Part shown: one piece after another, positions 52,129 to 60,945 of the stretch | Layout: each line of letters starts with the position of its first letter | Numbering within the stretch: the first letter of the stretch is position 1 | The notes under the pieces: model-generated | Told to the model about the DNA's origin: nothing | Seen by the model: only the letters and a program-made list of their open reading frames with translations | Databases searched by the model: none | DNA from: Alteromonas portus | GTDB taxonomy: Bacteria; Pseudomonadota; Gammaproteobacteria; Enterobacterales; Alteromonadaceae | Assembly (NCBI RefSeq): GCF_005117025.1 | Contig: NZ_SWCO01000007.1 | Coordinates: forward strand, 310,001-374,000 | DNA length: 64,000 nt | Reading direction: 5' to 3' | Position numbers and translations under genes: made by a program

Positions 52129-53268
52129 ATGAACTTTTCCACGTTTAAAAGGTGGGTCTTTTGGACCCACCTATTTGCTGGCTTATTGGCCAGCATTGTC
52201 GTTTTCATTATGGCTTTTACTGGGGTATTGCTAACTTACGAGCGCCAGTTTAAAGAGCTAAGTGAAATGGCTTATGCGCAAACCATTGATATTGAAAAGT
52301 CGGTGATCTCGACTGACCAAGTTGTATCACTACTTCGCGAAAAGCATCCTGACGAAGCGCATATCTTCGTTAGATGGGTAAATAGCGAAGGAGCGGCCAT
52401 TCCGGCGTGGGCGGGCGAGCATAGTTATCTTATTCACCCTTATACCGGAGAAATATTAAGAGAACGAGAAGGGGTCGTTGAAGAGGCATTTCATGTCATC
52501 ACTGACCTCCATCGATACCTCTTAATGGAAGGCGACTACCAATTAATTGGCAAAACCATAACGGCTTATAGCAATCTTATTTTTATTTTTTTGCTGTTAT
52601 CGGGTGTCATCATTTGGTTGCCGAAACACCTATCTAAAAAGTCCTTAAAGCAGCAAATGTGGTTGCGGCAAAAATACACAAACAAACAACATCGTCGCCG
52701 ACATTGGCATTTTGTTTTTGGCATGTGGTCATTGCCTTTTTTACTTGTAATTGGAACAACGGCTACTCTGTTTTATTTTGAATGGGCTAACAAAGCACTG
52801 TATGGCATGTATGGTGAACAAGTACCTGCTCGCGAAAAGAAGGCAATGCCTGAGACACTAGACGCCGACGTTGTCAGTTACCACACGTTGTTTAATAAAG
52901 CGCAGCAACACGCCAATGAGCATGGCTATCAGAGCTGGTACTCCATGTGGATGGAGATTGGTAAAAGTGAGGGCGTCGCCCGATTTTATATTGATAAAAG
53001 CATTGGGCACAGGCAAGAGTTAGCGTACTCACTGTATTTCGACACAAGAAGCGGTGACATCACCAGGACACTATATAAAGAAGATTGGCCCAAAGGAAGT
53101 CAGGCGTGGGGCACTTCTCGCTTTTTACATACGGGCGAATATTTCGGCTTTATAGGCCAGACCATAGCAGGATTGGTCAGCTTGCTTTGCTGTATCTTAG
53201 TTTATACTGGCACACTACTTGGTGTGAAAAGACTTCTTAGTTTGCGAAAGCAGCATCAGAAAACTTAG
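52129..53268 (+). CDS. PepSY-associated membrane protein (probable ferric reductase, PiuB-like)
   Basis: 379 aa with four membrane segments: WVFWTHLFAGLLASIVVFIMAFTGVLLTYE, SNLIFIFLLLSGVIIWLP, HWHFVFGMWSLPFLLVIGTTATLFYFEW and the C-terminal TIAGLVSLLCCILVYTGTLLG. Histidines at membrane edges (HLFAG; DLHRYLLM; RRRHWHFVFG; RFLHTGEYFG) suit haem binding. Periplasmic PepSY-like segments carry YLIHPYTGEILRERE. Such proteins are found beside siderophore receptors and reduce ferric complexes. It is 13 bp downstream of the receptor, so one operon. Its 3' end overlaps the convergent histidine kinase by 32 bp. Confidence 0.85.
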   Translation: MNFSTFKRWVFWTHLFAGLLASIVVFIMAFTGVLLTYERQFKELSEMAYAQTIDIEKSVISTDQVVSLLREKHPDEAHIFVRWVNSEGAAIPAWAGEHSYLIHPYTGEILREREGVVEEAFHVITDLHRYLLMEGDYQLIGKTITAYSNLIFIFLLLSGVIIWLPKHLSKKSLKQQMWLRQKYTNKQHRRRHWHFVFGMWSLPFLLVIGTTATLFYFEWANKALYGMYGEQVPAREKKAMPETLDADVVSYHTLFNKAQQHANEHGYQSWYSMWMEIGKSEGVARFYIDKSIGHRQELAYSLYFDTRSGDITRTLYKEDWPKGSQAWGTSRFLHTGEYFGFIGQTIAGLVSLLCCILVYTGTLLGVKRLLSLRKQHQKT

Positions 53269-54670
53269 GCAGGTTGATGGTGACCATCAGTCCTGTCTGC
53301 TTTGTTGCGCCAGTTAGATAAGAGTTATTGCTTTGCTCATCGCCTTTGTTGACGCGATTGCACGCAGATATGTCGCCGCCTACAGCGGCAATTTGACGCT
53401 TCGCCAGCGCAAGCCCAAGGCCAAACCCAGAGCGCTTTGCAGCATGAACATAGTTTTTCGCTGCACGGGCCTTGTCTACCCTGAAAAAGGGTTCAAATAT
53501 GGCGTCTAGCATTGATTCAGGGACGCCAGTGCCCTCGTCTGTAACAGTGATAATATAGTTATTGTTATCGCTAACCAAGGTCACGTTTACTTTGCTTTGC
53601 TGCGGTGTATGGCGCAAAGCATTGCGAATAATATTCTCTAATGCCTGCCCCAAAGCAAGCTGACTGCTTTTTTCTATACTCGCATATTCCGGCGTGCTTA
53701 CACATAAGGCTCTATCAGGGTATTCAAAGCGTGCATCTTCACAAATAACATTAATAAGCTCTACCAAGTCAAAGTCATCGCTATTTAATTGAGGCGATTC
53801 TGTATTTAGCCAGGCAAAGGTTAGGGTATCTTCAACAAGCTCTCTCATTGTGCTGGCTTCATAGCGCAGGCGAGAAAGGGCTTGTTCGCGATTAATGTCT
53901 TGTTCAACAAAGTCTATCGCCATATCAATGCGGGCAAGGGGCGTGCGAAGTTCATGAGAAAGGTCTGCAAGCAAACTTCTTTGGTTATAAATGAGACTGC
54001 TCGTTCTTTGGGCCATTTTGTCGAAGGTTTGAGCAAGTGTAGTAAGTTCATCATTTCGCTCGGGCATCGCAGCCATTGCACGAGCTTCTAAGTTACCGTT
54101 AGCAAACTCTTTTGTTGCCCTTTCTAACTGCTTAAGTGGTGTCATAACATGTCGATAAAGCATAAAGCTCAATAGGCTTAATATGATCAAAGGCAACGCA
54201 ATTTGTAATGCCAAGCGGGTGGCGAGTAATAACGAGCCTGGGCGCATCCGCTGTGGAAGTTGAATCAAAAAATGCGTGTTGTCGTCTACGAAAGGCACTT
54301 CCATCACGGGGTTTTCAGAGAAGTACAAATGTACCTTCCATTCAGGACTACGCCCAATTTGAAACCTATCTGCAAACTCATCTAACATTTTGGTGTCAGC
54401 GAACGTAGTCATTTGAGAATTAACAACAGCAAGCCAGGTGTTCTCTTTCGTCCTTATCTCTTTTAAGAAAACGGCTAATGCTTCTTCTCCCTTTTCTAGA
54501 TAAATTTCTTCCGCTTCCTCACCATAGGCGTAAAGGGTTTCTTGATGCGCCTTATCTAGAAAGCTCATGCTCGTTTCGGTGTGATTAGTAAGCCAAGCTA
54601 TGGCCCAAAATAGCAGAACAGTACCAACAGCGATGAAGGCACATAGGCGCCAAAGCAATTTATTTTTCAC
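53237..54670 (-). CDS. Membrane sensor histidine kinase
   Basis: 477 aa: one membrane segment at the N-terminus (LCAFIAVGTVLLFWAIAWL), a periplasmic domain of about 125 residues, a second segment (ALQIALPLIILSLLSFMLY), HAMP, the dimerisation helix with H239 (ADLSHELRTPLARID) and an HATPase domain (NIIRNALRHTP; DEGTGVP; RSGFGLGLALAKR). Its ATG overlaps the stop of the response regulator (ATGA), so the two are translated together. The pair is convergent with the receptor-PepSY operon and follows a near-perfect Fur box, so iron-related sensing is likely. Confidence 0.92.
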   Translation of the reverse strand: MKNKLLWRLCAFIAVGTVLLFWAIAWLTNHTETSMSFLDKAHQETLYAYGEEAEEIYLEKGEEALAVFLKEIRTKENTWLAVVNSQMTTFADTKMLDEFADRFQIGRSPEWKVHLYFSENPVMEVPFVDDNTHFLIQLPQRMRPGSLLLATRLALQIALPLIILSLLSFMLYRHVMTPLKQLERATKEFANGNLEARAMAAMPERNDELTTLAQTFDKMAQRTSSLIYNQRSLLADLSHELRTPLARIDMAIDFVEQDINREQALSRLRYEASTMRELVEDTLTFAWLNTESPQLNSDDFDLVELINVICEDARFEYPDRALCVSTPEYASIEKSSQLALGQALENIIRNALRHTPQQSKVNVTLVSDNNNYIITVTDEGTGVPESMLDAIFEPFFRVDKARAAKNYVHAAKRSGFGLGLALAKRQIAAVGGDISACNRVNKGDEQSNNSYLTGATKQTGLMVTINLPKFSDAAFAN

Positions 54671-55356
54671 GAAAAGCGATATCCTTGACCATGCACAGTG
54701 GCAAGGCGCTCAGGGGGCATACCCGTTTCAACCAGCTTTTTACGTACTCTAGAAAGATGCATATCTAGGCTTCGGTCATAGCGAGAAAAGGGCTTATTAA
54801 GCACACTGTGGTAAAGAAATGCTTTGCTCAACGTCTCGCCCTTGTTTTCTACAAGCATCCACAGAAGCTTAAATTGTATAGGAGTAAATTCGAGTAATTT
54901 AGCGTGATACTTAGTCACCTGTTGAATGCGATTCAGATAAAGCACATCAACCAAGATTTCTGACTTCTGCGTACCCGAATTACTCAATGCTTTGCTACGC
55001 CTTAGTATTGCGTCGATGCGAAGCATCATTTCAGTAAAATTGAAGGGCTTAGGTAAGTAGTCATCTGCGCCTTTACGGTAGCCTTCAATTCGCTCTTGCT
55101 CGGCACCAGACGCCGTAATCATCATCACAGGTGTTTGTTTTATTTGTCTTAGCTGATGCAGCAATGAGAGACCATTCAAAGAGGGAAGGCGTATGTCGAG
55201 TAATACTAAGTCAAAGTTTTCCTCAAGCGCAGCGTGTAATCCGGCATGACCATCGCTTTCATGGCGAGTGTCAAATCCTCGAGCCTGCAGCAGCTGCGTA
55301 ATTTGCTCACTTAACGTTGCATCATCTTCAATAATGAGTATTCGGGTTTCACACAT
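54667..55356 (-). CDS. OmpR-family response regulator
   Basis: 229 aa. Receiver domain with the acidic pair D11-D12, phospho-acceptor D54 (LVLLDIRLPSLNG) and K in YLPKPFN; C-terminal winged helix (LEFTPIQFKLLWMLVENKGETLSK; SLDMHLSRVRKKL; TVHGQGYRFS). The gene order regulator-kinase, with a four-base overlap, is typical. A 13-of-14 Fur box lies 35 bp upstream of its start, so the system should be made under low iron. Likely target: the adjacent TonB receptor operon. Confidence 0.93.
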   Translation of the reverse strand: MCETRILIIEDDATLSEQITQLLQARGFDTRHESDGHAGLHAALEENFDLVLLDIRLPSLNGLSLLHQLRQIKQTPVMMITASGAEQERIEGYRKGADDYLPKPFNFTEMMLRIDAILRRSKALSNSGTQKSEILVDVLYLNRIQQVTKYHAKLLEFTPIQFKLLWMLVENKGETLSKAFLYHSVLNKPFSRYDRSLDMHLSRVRKKLVETGMPPERLATVHGQGYRFS

Positions 55357-55391
55357 AACGACTTAAAGAGAAAAATTTCATATTATATTAT

Positions 55392-55406
55392 TAATAATAA
55401 TTATCA
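55392..55406. promoter_or_regulatory. Fur box upstream of the two-component system
   Basis: TAATAATAATTATCA matches the 7-1-7 Fur consensus TGATAAT-N-ATTATCA at 13 of 14 informative positions. Located between the response regulator and the divergent metallo-beta-lactamase-fold gene, though closer to the regulator. Confidence 0.6.
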
Positions 55407-55613
55407 TTTGCAACTTCTCGATTTGTGACGATAGTGCGCGCTTTTATATTGTTACAAATTTAGGGTGGTGCTAATGGTTTCTCGCTTTACAATAGTTTTT
55501 AATAGCTATGTTAGGGCTAGCGCGACTTACAAGTGAGTAATTCAAACCTAATTGTAGCGGCGCATTTAGCCCCTTCCCCTCTTAAGTTGAAGTACAAGGA
55601 CGCAATATAAAAA

Positions 55614-56726
55614 ATGGCATTGAACTTAAAGCAGTTAACGACGTTATCGATATTGCTCGTCATAATAGGATGTACTCTAACTGGATGCGCTAGTTCCAAT
55701 TATGTTACTCAGATAGAGGGTGAAAACGCGCTGATCAAGTACACAGATGAGCCGGGTTATGAGGACAGGTTCAGCAATATTTACGAGAGTTTTAAAGCAT
55801 ATCCGGTTACCTGTACTAATGATTGTTACCCAGCGTCTGGGGATATTGAATGTGAAAGTAACATGCAAGATTGTCGATTCGTTGGCAACAACCCGGCAGT
55901 GAATTTACACACAGGCTTTACCGTTAAATGGCTTGGGCACGCAAGCTTTTTACTTAAGACTGCAGGTGGCGAGCAAATACTTATTGACCCCGTGTTTGGT
56001 CAGTTTGATTGGCCCGTTAACTGGGCTTTTCGATTGGCAGAGGGGATCAGCCGCAACGAACCCGCTAAAGTAGATGAAGACAAGCTCGCTCAAACCGACG
56101 CTGTGGTCTATTCCCATATACACTACGACCATTTTAATAAAGCCGATATTGCCGAATTAGGCACAAAGCCCGAATACCTTGTTCCGTTAGGTTTCGCAGC
56201 GCACTTCCCTAATAGAGGCTACACGGTTAATGAAATGGCGTGGTATACCAGCAAAAATGTAGGCAAAACCTCTGTTCACTTCGTCCCTGCCCATCATTTC
56301 AGTAACCGAATTTGGGTACCTTATTTATACGAGGATAACGATGCGACATTGTGGGGTGGTTGGGTATTTGAGAGCGAAGGCAGAACGTTGTTTTTTGCGG
56401 GGGATACGGGGTATTCACCCCACTTTAAAGATATTAATGCCCGCTTTGGCGATATAGATGTTTGCTTATTACCTATCGCATCTTATTTCAGCGAGACCTC
56501 TCCTAAATGGTATCGCAAGGTACATACTACGCCAGAAGATGCGATTGTTGCGGCCCAAGATCTAGGCTGTAAAGCCGTAGTGCCTTGGGGCTTTGGAAAC
56601 ACCACCTGGATGATGGGTGACAAAACGTCACATTCTGCACTATTTCGACTGATGAAAATGAAAAAGCAGCTAAGTCCTGCAATGCCCTGGGTTATTCTGA
56701 ATGAAGGTGAACAGGTGTCTTTTTGA
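55614..56726 (+). CDS. Metallo-beta-lactamase-fold lipoprotein (NAPE-PLD-like hydrolase)
   Basis: 370 aa. A lipoprotein signal with lipobox LTGC (Cys25) indicates membrane anchoring. The metal site H-x-H-x-D-H is visible in VYSHIHYDHFN, with further ligands in VPAHHFS and LFFAGDTGYS, and an early core WLGHASFLLKTAGGEQILIDP. This is the Lactamase_B_2 group, which includes N-acyl-phosphatidylethanolamine phospholipase D and UlaG-like proteins. An extra Cys-rich stretch (TCTNDCYPASGDIECESNMQDC) at residues 64-85 is unusual and could form disulfides. Substrate unknown; a lipid phosphodiester is the family's best guess. Confidence 0.85.
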   Translation: MALNLKQLTTLSILLVIIGCTLTGCASSNYVTQIEGENALIKYTDEPGYEDRFSNIYESFKAYPVTCTNDCYPASGDIECESNMQDCRFVGNNPAVNLHTGFTVKWLGHASFLLKTAGGEQILIDPVFGQFDWPVNWAFRLAEGISRNEPAKVDEDKLAQTDAVVYSHIHYDHFNKADIAELGTKPEYLVPLGFAAHFPNRGYTVNEMAWYTSKNVGKTSVHFVPAHHFSNRIWVPYLYEDNDATLWGGWVFESEGRTLFFAGDTGYSPHFKDINARFGDIDVCLLPIASYFSETSPKWYRKVHTTPEDAIVAAQDLGCKAVVPWGFGNTTWMMGDKTSHSALFRLMKMKKQLSPAMPWVILNEGEQVSF

Positions 56727-56823
56727 TACACGCCAGTAACTCGAATTTCTCGGCTTGCCTCCTTTCCCTGTAATGGTTATTCTTTATTCAAGGAAGAATC
56801 GATACTATTTTCAAGGATTGAAC

Positions 56824-57303
56824 ATGTCTGAGTTAAGAAGCAGAGCTTTTATTGCTTTATCCGTTGTTTTCTGCGGTTACCTCTGGATTTGGGGATATTT
56901 CCTCAATGAGAAGCCTACCCAATCACTTGCCCCTTATGCCCTCTGCATAGACAGCTGCACGATTAATATGGAGTACCCAGTTTCTGAAAATTTCCAGCGC
57001 TCTTCAATGCACAGCGCTCTCAACCAAGTCTTTCAGTCCTACACTGAAGATGAGGTGGGTTATTACATTTCCTGTAACACAGAAAAGTGCGCCCTTTGGG
57101 TTTATGTGAATGCGCCATCAAAGTTGCCTCCCATACTACGCCGTTTGGAAAATGAAGTTTCTCCATTTTTTCGCAATGACTCACGCCACATTCACGACGG
57201 GTATGACAAAGCTACCTTCTCAAACTACGCTATTAATTTGCAATCTTATCTGCAATTTTCTGGCATTTTCCACGCCACTCATCATCAAGCGGTTCCAGCT
57301 TAG
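56824..57303 (+). CDS. Hypothetical membrane-anchored protein
   Basis: 159 aa from ATG 56824 (MSELRSRAFIALSV), preceded by AAGGATTG; an upstream frame to 56755 lacks a site. One N-terminal membrane segment (AFIALSVVFCGYLWIWGYFL) anchors a periplasmic domain with four cysteines in CIDSCTINMEY and YISCNTEKCALWVY. No known family recognised. It converges with the MOSC gene and overlaps its 3' end by 71 bp, an unusually long tail-to-tail overlap. Confidence 0.6.
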   Translation: MSELRSRAFIALSVVFCGYLWIWGYFLNEKPTQSLAPYALCIDSCTINMEYPVSENFQRSSMHSALNQVFQSYTEDEVGYYISCNTEKCALWVYVNAPSKLPPILRRLENEVSPFFRNDSRHIHDGYDKATFSNYAINLQSYLQFSGIFHATHHQAVPA

Positions 57304-57880
57304 CTAGCTTTTCAGCCAGTGCTTTGTCGGCTTTTGTATGGGCACACTGCATAAGAGTGTGAACATTAACGGTGTCGTTTTCACGGTGCAGCAATGTTAC
57401 TTCGTCGCCTACGTGAATGGTTCCGGTTTTAACAACCCGGTAATACCAGCCAGTGATTCCCCGTTCCCCAACAAATCTGTCCAAATTAGGGATCTCGAAG
57501 CGTTGCGAGATTTTATTGCAAGGGGCACGGGGTGCACTTACTTGCAGTTCTACCTCGCCGAACTTCCATATATCGCCGATATAAACGGTAGCATCGTCCA
57601 TGCCTTCTACACTAATGTTTTCGCCAATACTGCCTAGCAAGAATTCGCCTTCTGGAAAGTGCTTTCTTAACGTCAGATAGTTGGTTGGATTGAACTGATG
57701 CAGCACTTTTTCCGGTCCACCGTGAAGGCGTTTGTTAGCTTGTTCGTCTTCATCGGTTCTGTCCATATGTACCGTTAACGCGTCGACGGGGGCTTTAACA
57801 ATACTACTAGGTGCTCCACGAGGACCTAGCGGCCGAGGTTGTCCAGCAAACAGAGCGTTAACAGAAAATGAGGTAGACAT
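57233..57880 (-). CDS. MOSC-domain protein, YiiM-like
   Basis: 215 aa. The MOSC core spans roughly residues 25-165 with the family signatures DRTDEDEQANKRLHGGPEKVLHQF, GSIGENISVEGM and the conserved cysteine motif SAPRAPCNKISQRF; the C-terminal helical region (3-alpha domain, DKALAEKLAKLEPLDDEWR) matches YiiM. YiiM-type proteins use the molybdenum cofactor to reduce N-hydroxylated bases such as 6-hydroxylaminopurine, protecting DNA. Start ATG 57880 with GGAGATGCC just upstream. Monocistronic. Confidence 0.88.
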   Translation of the reverse strand: MSTSFSVNALFAGQPRPLGPRGAPSSIVKAPVDALTVHMDRTDEDEQANKRLHGGPEKVLHQFNPTNYLTLRKHFPEGEFLLGSIGENISVEGMDDATVYIGDIWKFGEVELQVSAPRAPCNKISQRFEIPNLDRFVGERGITGWYYRVVKTGTIHVGDEVTLLHRENDTVNVHTLMQCAHTKADKALAEKLAKLEPLDDEWRGKCQKIADKIAN

Positions 57881-57997
57881 GGCATCTCCAAAAAATATTT
57901 TTGTGCATTTAAACCTTTCTACTATAGGGTACGACTAACCTTATAACACTAACAAGTGCTAATGCTAATCAGCACCACAAATAACAAAGAGAAAAGA

Positions 57998-58573
57998 ATG
58001 GAACACACACAACAACGTGTTGTACACGCCAATGTGGTGTTTGGTAATAAAAGCGAAAATGAGCTGATATCTAAAGCGAAAAAGGGCGATAAGCAGGCGT
58101 TTCGGTCCCTTTACGATGAACATATTGGGCGAGTCTACGCGCTTTGTTACCGGCTTACAGGTGAAAAGGGAATGGCAGAAGATGCTTCGCAAGAAGTCTT
58201 TATTCAGCTATGGAAAAAGCTTGCTAATTTTGATGGGCAAAGCCAATTTTCCACATGGTTACACAGTGTTACGGCAAACATTACCATCTCCTATATGCGC
58301 AAGCAGAAGGGATGGGTGCAGCGGATTTTTAACTTGGAAAACAGCGGCATTAACGAGATGCCGGCTGAAGAAAACAGCACCGATGTGGATTTAGAGGCAT
58401 TAGTTATTCGCTTACCAGAGCGAGCCAGAATGGTTTTTGTCCTCCATGCAATTGAAGGTTACAGACACGAAGACATTGCCAGCATGTTGAACATGGCAGT
58501 GGGCTCAAGCAAAGCACAATTTTTCCGTGCTAAGCAATTATTGAAAGATTTTATGGGAGTCGATGATGAGTAA
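57998..58573 (+). CDS. ECF-type RNA polymerase sigma factor
   Basis: 191 aa from ATG 57998 (MEHTQQRVVHANVV; AAGAGAAAAGA upstream), shorter than the open frame. Region 2 is ELISKAKKGDKQAFRSLYDEHIGRVYALCYRLTG with AEDASQEVFIQLWKKL and the -10 reading part FSTWLHSVTANITISYMRKQ; region 4 is LPERARMVFVLHAIEGYRHEDIASMLNMAVGSSKAQFFRAKQ. It overlaps the downstream presumed anti-sigma gene, which precedes a DUF4097 protein in the same operon. Targets and signal are unknown; envelope stress is a usual theme. Confidence 0.93.
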   Translation: MEHTQQRVVHANVVFGNKSENELISKAKKGDKQAFRSLYDEHIGRVYALCYRLTGEKGMAEDASQEVFIQLWKKLANFDGQSQFSTWLHSVTANITISYMRKQKGWVQRIFNLENSGINEMPAEENSTDVDLEALVIRLPERARMVFVLHAIEGYRHEDIASMLNMAVGSSKAQFFRAKQLLKDFMGVDDE

Positions 58574-59078
58574 TTTTGACGACAAGCTTGCTCAGCATAT
58601 TTCTGGGATATCAAAAGAGAAGCAACCAGAACGAGATTTGTGGCGAGGTATTGAACTCGGCATAACATCGCAGCAAGGCGACGCTTCACAAGACGACGCT
58701 TCATCATCTACGGTTACATCAAAACAGTGGATGGCAATAGCCGCAAGCGTTTGTTTAGTTACTGTATTGTGGTTCGCGGCTCCTTTTGCGTTTAAAGCTG
58801 ATGAAAGTCGAAGCGATGGCTATGCCCTGATTGACGCAATGAGTATGCAGCAGCAACAACAAGTGAATAGTCTTCTTGCTAGTTATGAAAGTACAACAGC
58901 GCTAACGGAAGATTGGCAAGAACAATTAAAAGAATTGGACGATGCTGCAGATGTTATTAAAGCGGCATTAAAGGACGATCCAGACAATTCAGCATTAATC
59001 AAAATGCTGCATCACGTATATCAACAGCAGATTGCCTTAATTGAGCGAGTGCACGCGCCAAAGTGGCAGCAAATTTAA
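58563..59078 (+). CDS. Probable anti-sigma factor (single membrane span)
   Basis: 171 aa (ATG at 58563 or the next codon). The cytoplasmic N-terminal 50 residues are charged (FDDKLAQHISGISKEKQPERDLWRGIELGI), a pattern seen in anti-sigma factors though no zinc motif is present, then one membrane segment (WMAIAASVCLVTVLWFAAPFAF) and a periplasmic helical domain rich in Gln (SMQQQQQVNSLLASY). Translational overlap of 11 bp with the sigma gene supports the role. No enzymatic motif. Confidence 0.75.
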   Translation: MMSNFDDKLAQHISGISKEKQPERDLWRGIELGITSQQGDASQDDASSSTVTSKQWMAIAASVCLVTVLWFAAPFAFKADESRSDGYALIDAMSMQQQQQVNSLLASYESTTALTEDWQEQLKELDDAADVIKAALKDDPDNSALIKMLHHVYQQQIALIERVHAPKWQQI

Positions 59079-59091
59079 TAAGGGTTTAAAG

Positions 59092-60093
59092 ATGAATATA
59101 AATACGAAAAGCACATTTTTGCACACGTTCATGGCACCTTTAGGGGCCAAGGTATTACTTACTACTGCGCTGCTAAGTATCGCTACTACAGCGTTTGCAG
59201 GAGAAAAAATAGATAAGACCATCGACACATCGTCTTCGCCGAAAGTGGACATTGAACACATCAACGGAAAAGCAGATATCAGAGTTTGGGATAAGTCTCA
59301 GGTTCGTGTCACCGGTGAACTGGGCGATCAAACTGAAGAGTTCATCTTTGAAAGACGCGGAGATGTTGTGGTTATACACGTTGAAGTCGAGCGCCACTCA
59401 AAGAGCTGGTTTAATAAAGGGAAAGATGGCGACGACCTTGTTATCTATATACCTTCAGCAAGCGACCTTCACTACACCGCGGTCAATGCTGATCTTATTG
59501 CAGAAGGTATAACAAAAGCAGTAGATGTTGAGGTGGTAAACGGCGACGTAACCCTTAAAAACATAGGTGAGCGGGTTGAAGTTGAGTCGGTTAATGGCGA
59601 TATCGTGCTTGAGAATGTGAGAGGCCGTTTAGAAGCGGAAACAGTGAATGGCGAAATTGAAGCGTCACACTCAGGAAACACCCCAGTAAGCTTTGCGTCA
59701 GTTAATGGCAAACTCGACATCACTTCCGATAGCCCAGACGTATCAGTAGAAACCGTCAACGGTCGAATCGATGTGTCACTTCAAGCGGTGGACGTACTGC
59801 AAATCAATACGGTTAATGGAAGGACTTATGCAAGTTTAGGTCTTAATAAGAACGGTAGCGTAAAAGCGAACTCTGTAGGCGGTGCGATGGAATTTGTCTT
59901 TCAAGATGGCGTATCGGCACAATTTGATATTGAGACGCACGCTGGCGGCAACATTGTAAATAATATCAGTGATGAAAAGTCGCAAAAGCCTAAGTATGGC
60001 CCAGGTAGCTGGCTACGCTTTATCCACAACGGTGGGGCTGCAAATGTAGACATCTCTACGGTACACGGGCGAATTGAAATAGACCAAAAATGA
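59092..60093 (+). CDS. DUF4097-type exported beta-helix protein
   Basis: 333 aa from ATG 59092 (AAGGGTTTAAAG upstream). Signal peptide ends TTAFA. The mature part is a run of short repeats built on V-N-G (HINGKADI, VVNGDVTL, SVNGDIVL, TVNGEIEA, SVNGKLDI, TVNGRIDV, TVNGRTYA, TVHGRIEI), about one every 18-22 residues, which predicts a right-handed beta-helix as in the DUF4097/DUF4098 'adhesin-like' family. Function of the family is unknown. Third gene of the sigma/anti-sigma operon, so it may be the sensed or regulated surface component. A terminator follows. Confidence 0.8.
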   Translation: MNINTKSTFLHTFMAPLGAKVLLTTALLSIATTAFAGEKIDKTIDTSSSPKVDIEHINGKADIRVWDKSQVRVTGELGDQTEEFIFERRGDVVVIHVEVERHSKSWFNKGKDGDDLVIYIPSASDLHYTAVNADLIAEGITKAVDVEVVNGDVTLKNIGERVEVESVNGDIVLENVRGRLEAETVNGEIEASHSGNTPVSFASVNGKLDITSDSPDVSVETVNGRIDVSLQAVDVLQINTVNGRTYASLGLNKNGSVKANSVGGAMEFVFQDGVSAQFDIETHAGGNIVNNISDEKSQKPKYGPGSWLRFIHNGGAANVDISTVHGRIEIDQK

Positions 60094-60182
60094 ATAAGCT
60101 ATAGACAGTTTAATTAGGTGTTTAGCTTGAAAAAAGCAACTTAGACCACATTTATTAATTAGAAGATGTGGTGACATAATAT

Positions 60183-60211
60183 AAAGCTGCGTAAAAACGC
60201 AGCTTTTTTAT
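60183..60211 (+). terminator. Rho-independent terminator after the sigma operon
   Basis: Stem AAAGCTGCGT / ACGCAGCTTT with an AAAA loop and a T-run. The remaining bases up to 60347 hold only the promoter region of the next gene. Confidence 0.88.
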
Positions 60212-60359
60212 TTGGTCGCTCATTGTTGATGTTTGGACGTTTAATCAGAACTATATCGAGACCTGAAAGCTCTATATCCACGTTATCTTTAGTGAACTTT
60301 ATAGATGGTTTCTACGTTAAACTATCTGATTTTTCGAGGTTTTATATGTGGAGGATAGA

Positions 60360-60830
60360 TTGAGTATTGTTGGACACGTCAAAAGGTTTTGGCGATTTCA
60401 TAGCTTAGTGATTGGTGCGTTCGGGATATGTGCGTTTACCCTAGGCTGTGCTGTTCAAGAGCCCGCTTATTACGAAGGGACTTGGGTAGTAACTAAAGCT
60501 TATCATGTGGGTGTTAGTGCTCATTCAAAGGATGAAGCAGAACAGTTTCTTGGGCGTTCTGTTACCTACGAGCAAACTAAAGCCAAACTCGATCAAGCGC
60601 TTTGTGAGTCTCCTATATATTCGTCTCAAAAGATGACGGGAGAAGACTTTTACGCTGCATTTGGTGCACAGCCATCGTCATTAGACTTCAGCGATGACAA
60701 GATTACGCAAGTAGACCTGGCGTGTTCAGATAACAGCGCAATTATTGGCTCGACGCTTGTTTTCCAAGAAAACAGCCACGCATACACGCTTGTGGACGGC
60801 ACATTTTTAAAGTTAGAGAAAACCCTTTAA
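60360..60830 (+). CDS. Hypothetical lipoprotein
   Basis: 156 aa from TTG 60360; GGAGG ends five bases before it, whereas the upstream GTG (60348) has none. The leader (HSLVIGAFGICAFTLGC) ends in a lipobox with Cys at about residue 30. The mature part opens AVQEPAYYEGTWVVTKAYHVGVSAHSKDEAEQF, like small lipocalin- or META-type 'G-x-W' proteins with one barrel, and continues with several acidic segments to a final LVDGTFLKLEK strand. No exact family recognised. It stands alone between a terminator and dnaB. Confidence 0.6.
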   Translation: MSIVGHVKRFWRFHSLVIGAFGICAFTLGCAVQEPAYYEGTWVVTKAYHVGVSAHSKDEAEQFLGRSVTYEQTKAKLDQALCESPIYSSQKMTGEDFYAAFGAQPSSLDFSDDKITQVDLACSDNSAIIGSTLVFQENSHAYTLVDGTFLKLEKTL

Positions 60831-60945
60831 CCCCTGCTGTCTTTTTAAACTCTCGCGATAAAAGACCTGCTTCCTTTGTTGAGAGATGTGCGTTAAAAGC
60901 GCATAATATTCAACTGACTTTTTTGCATCGGAATAGGTTTTACTT

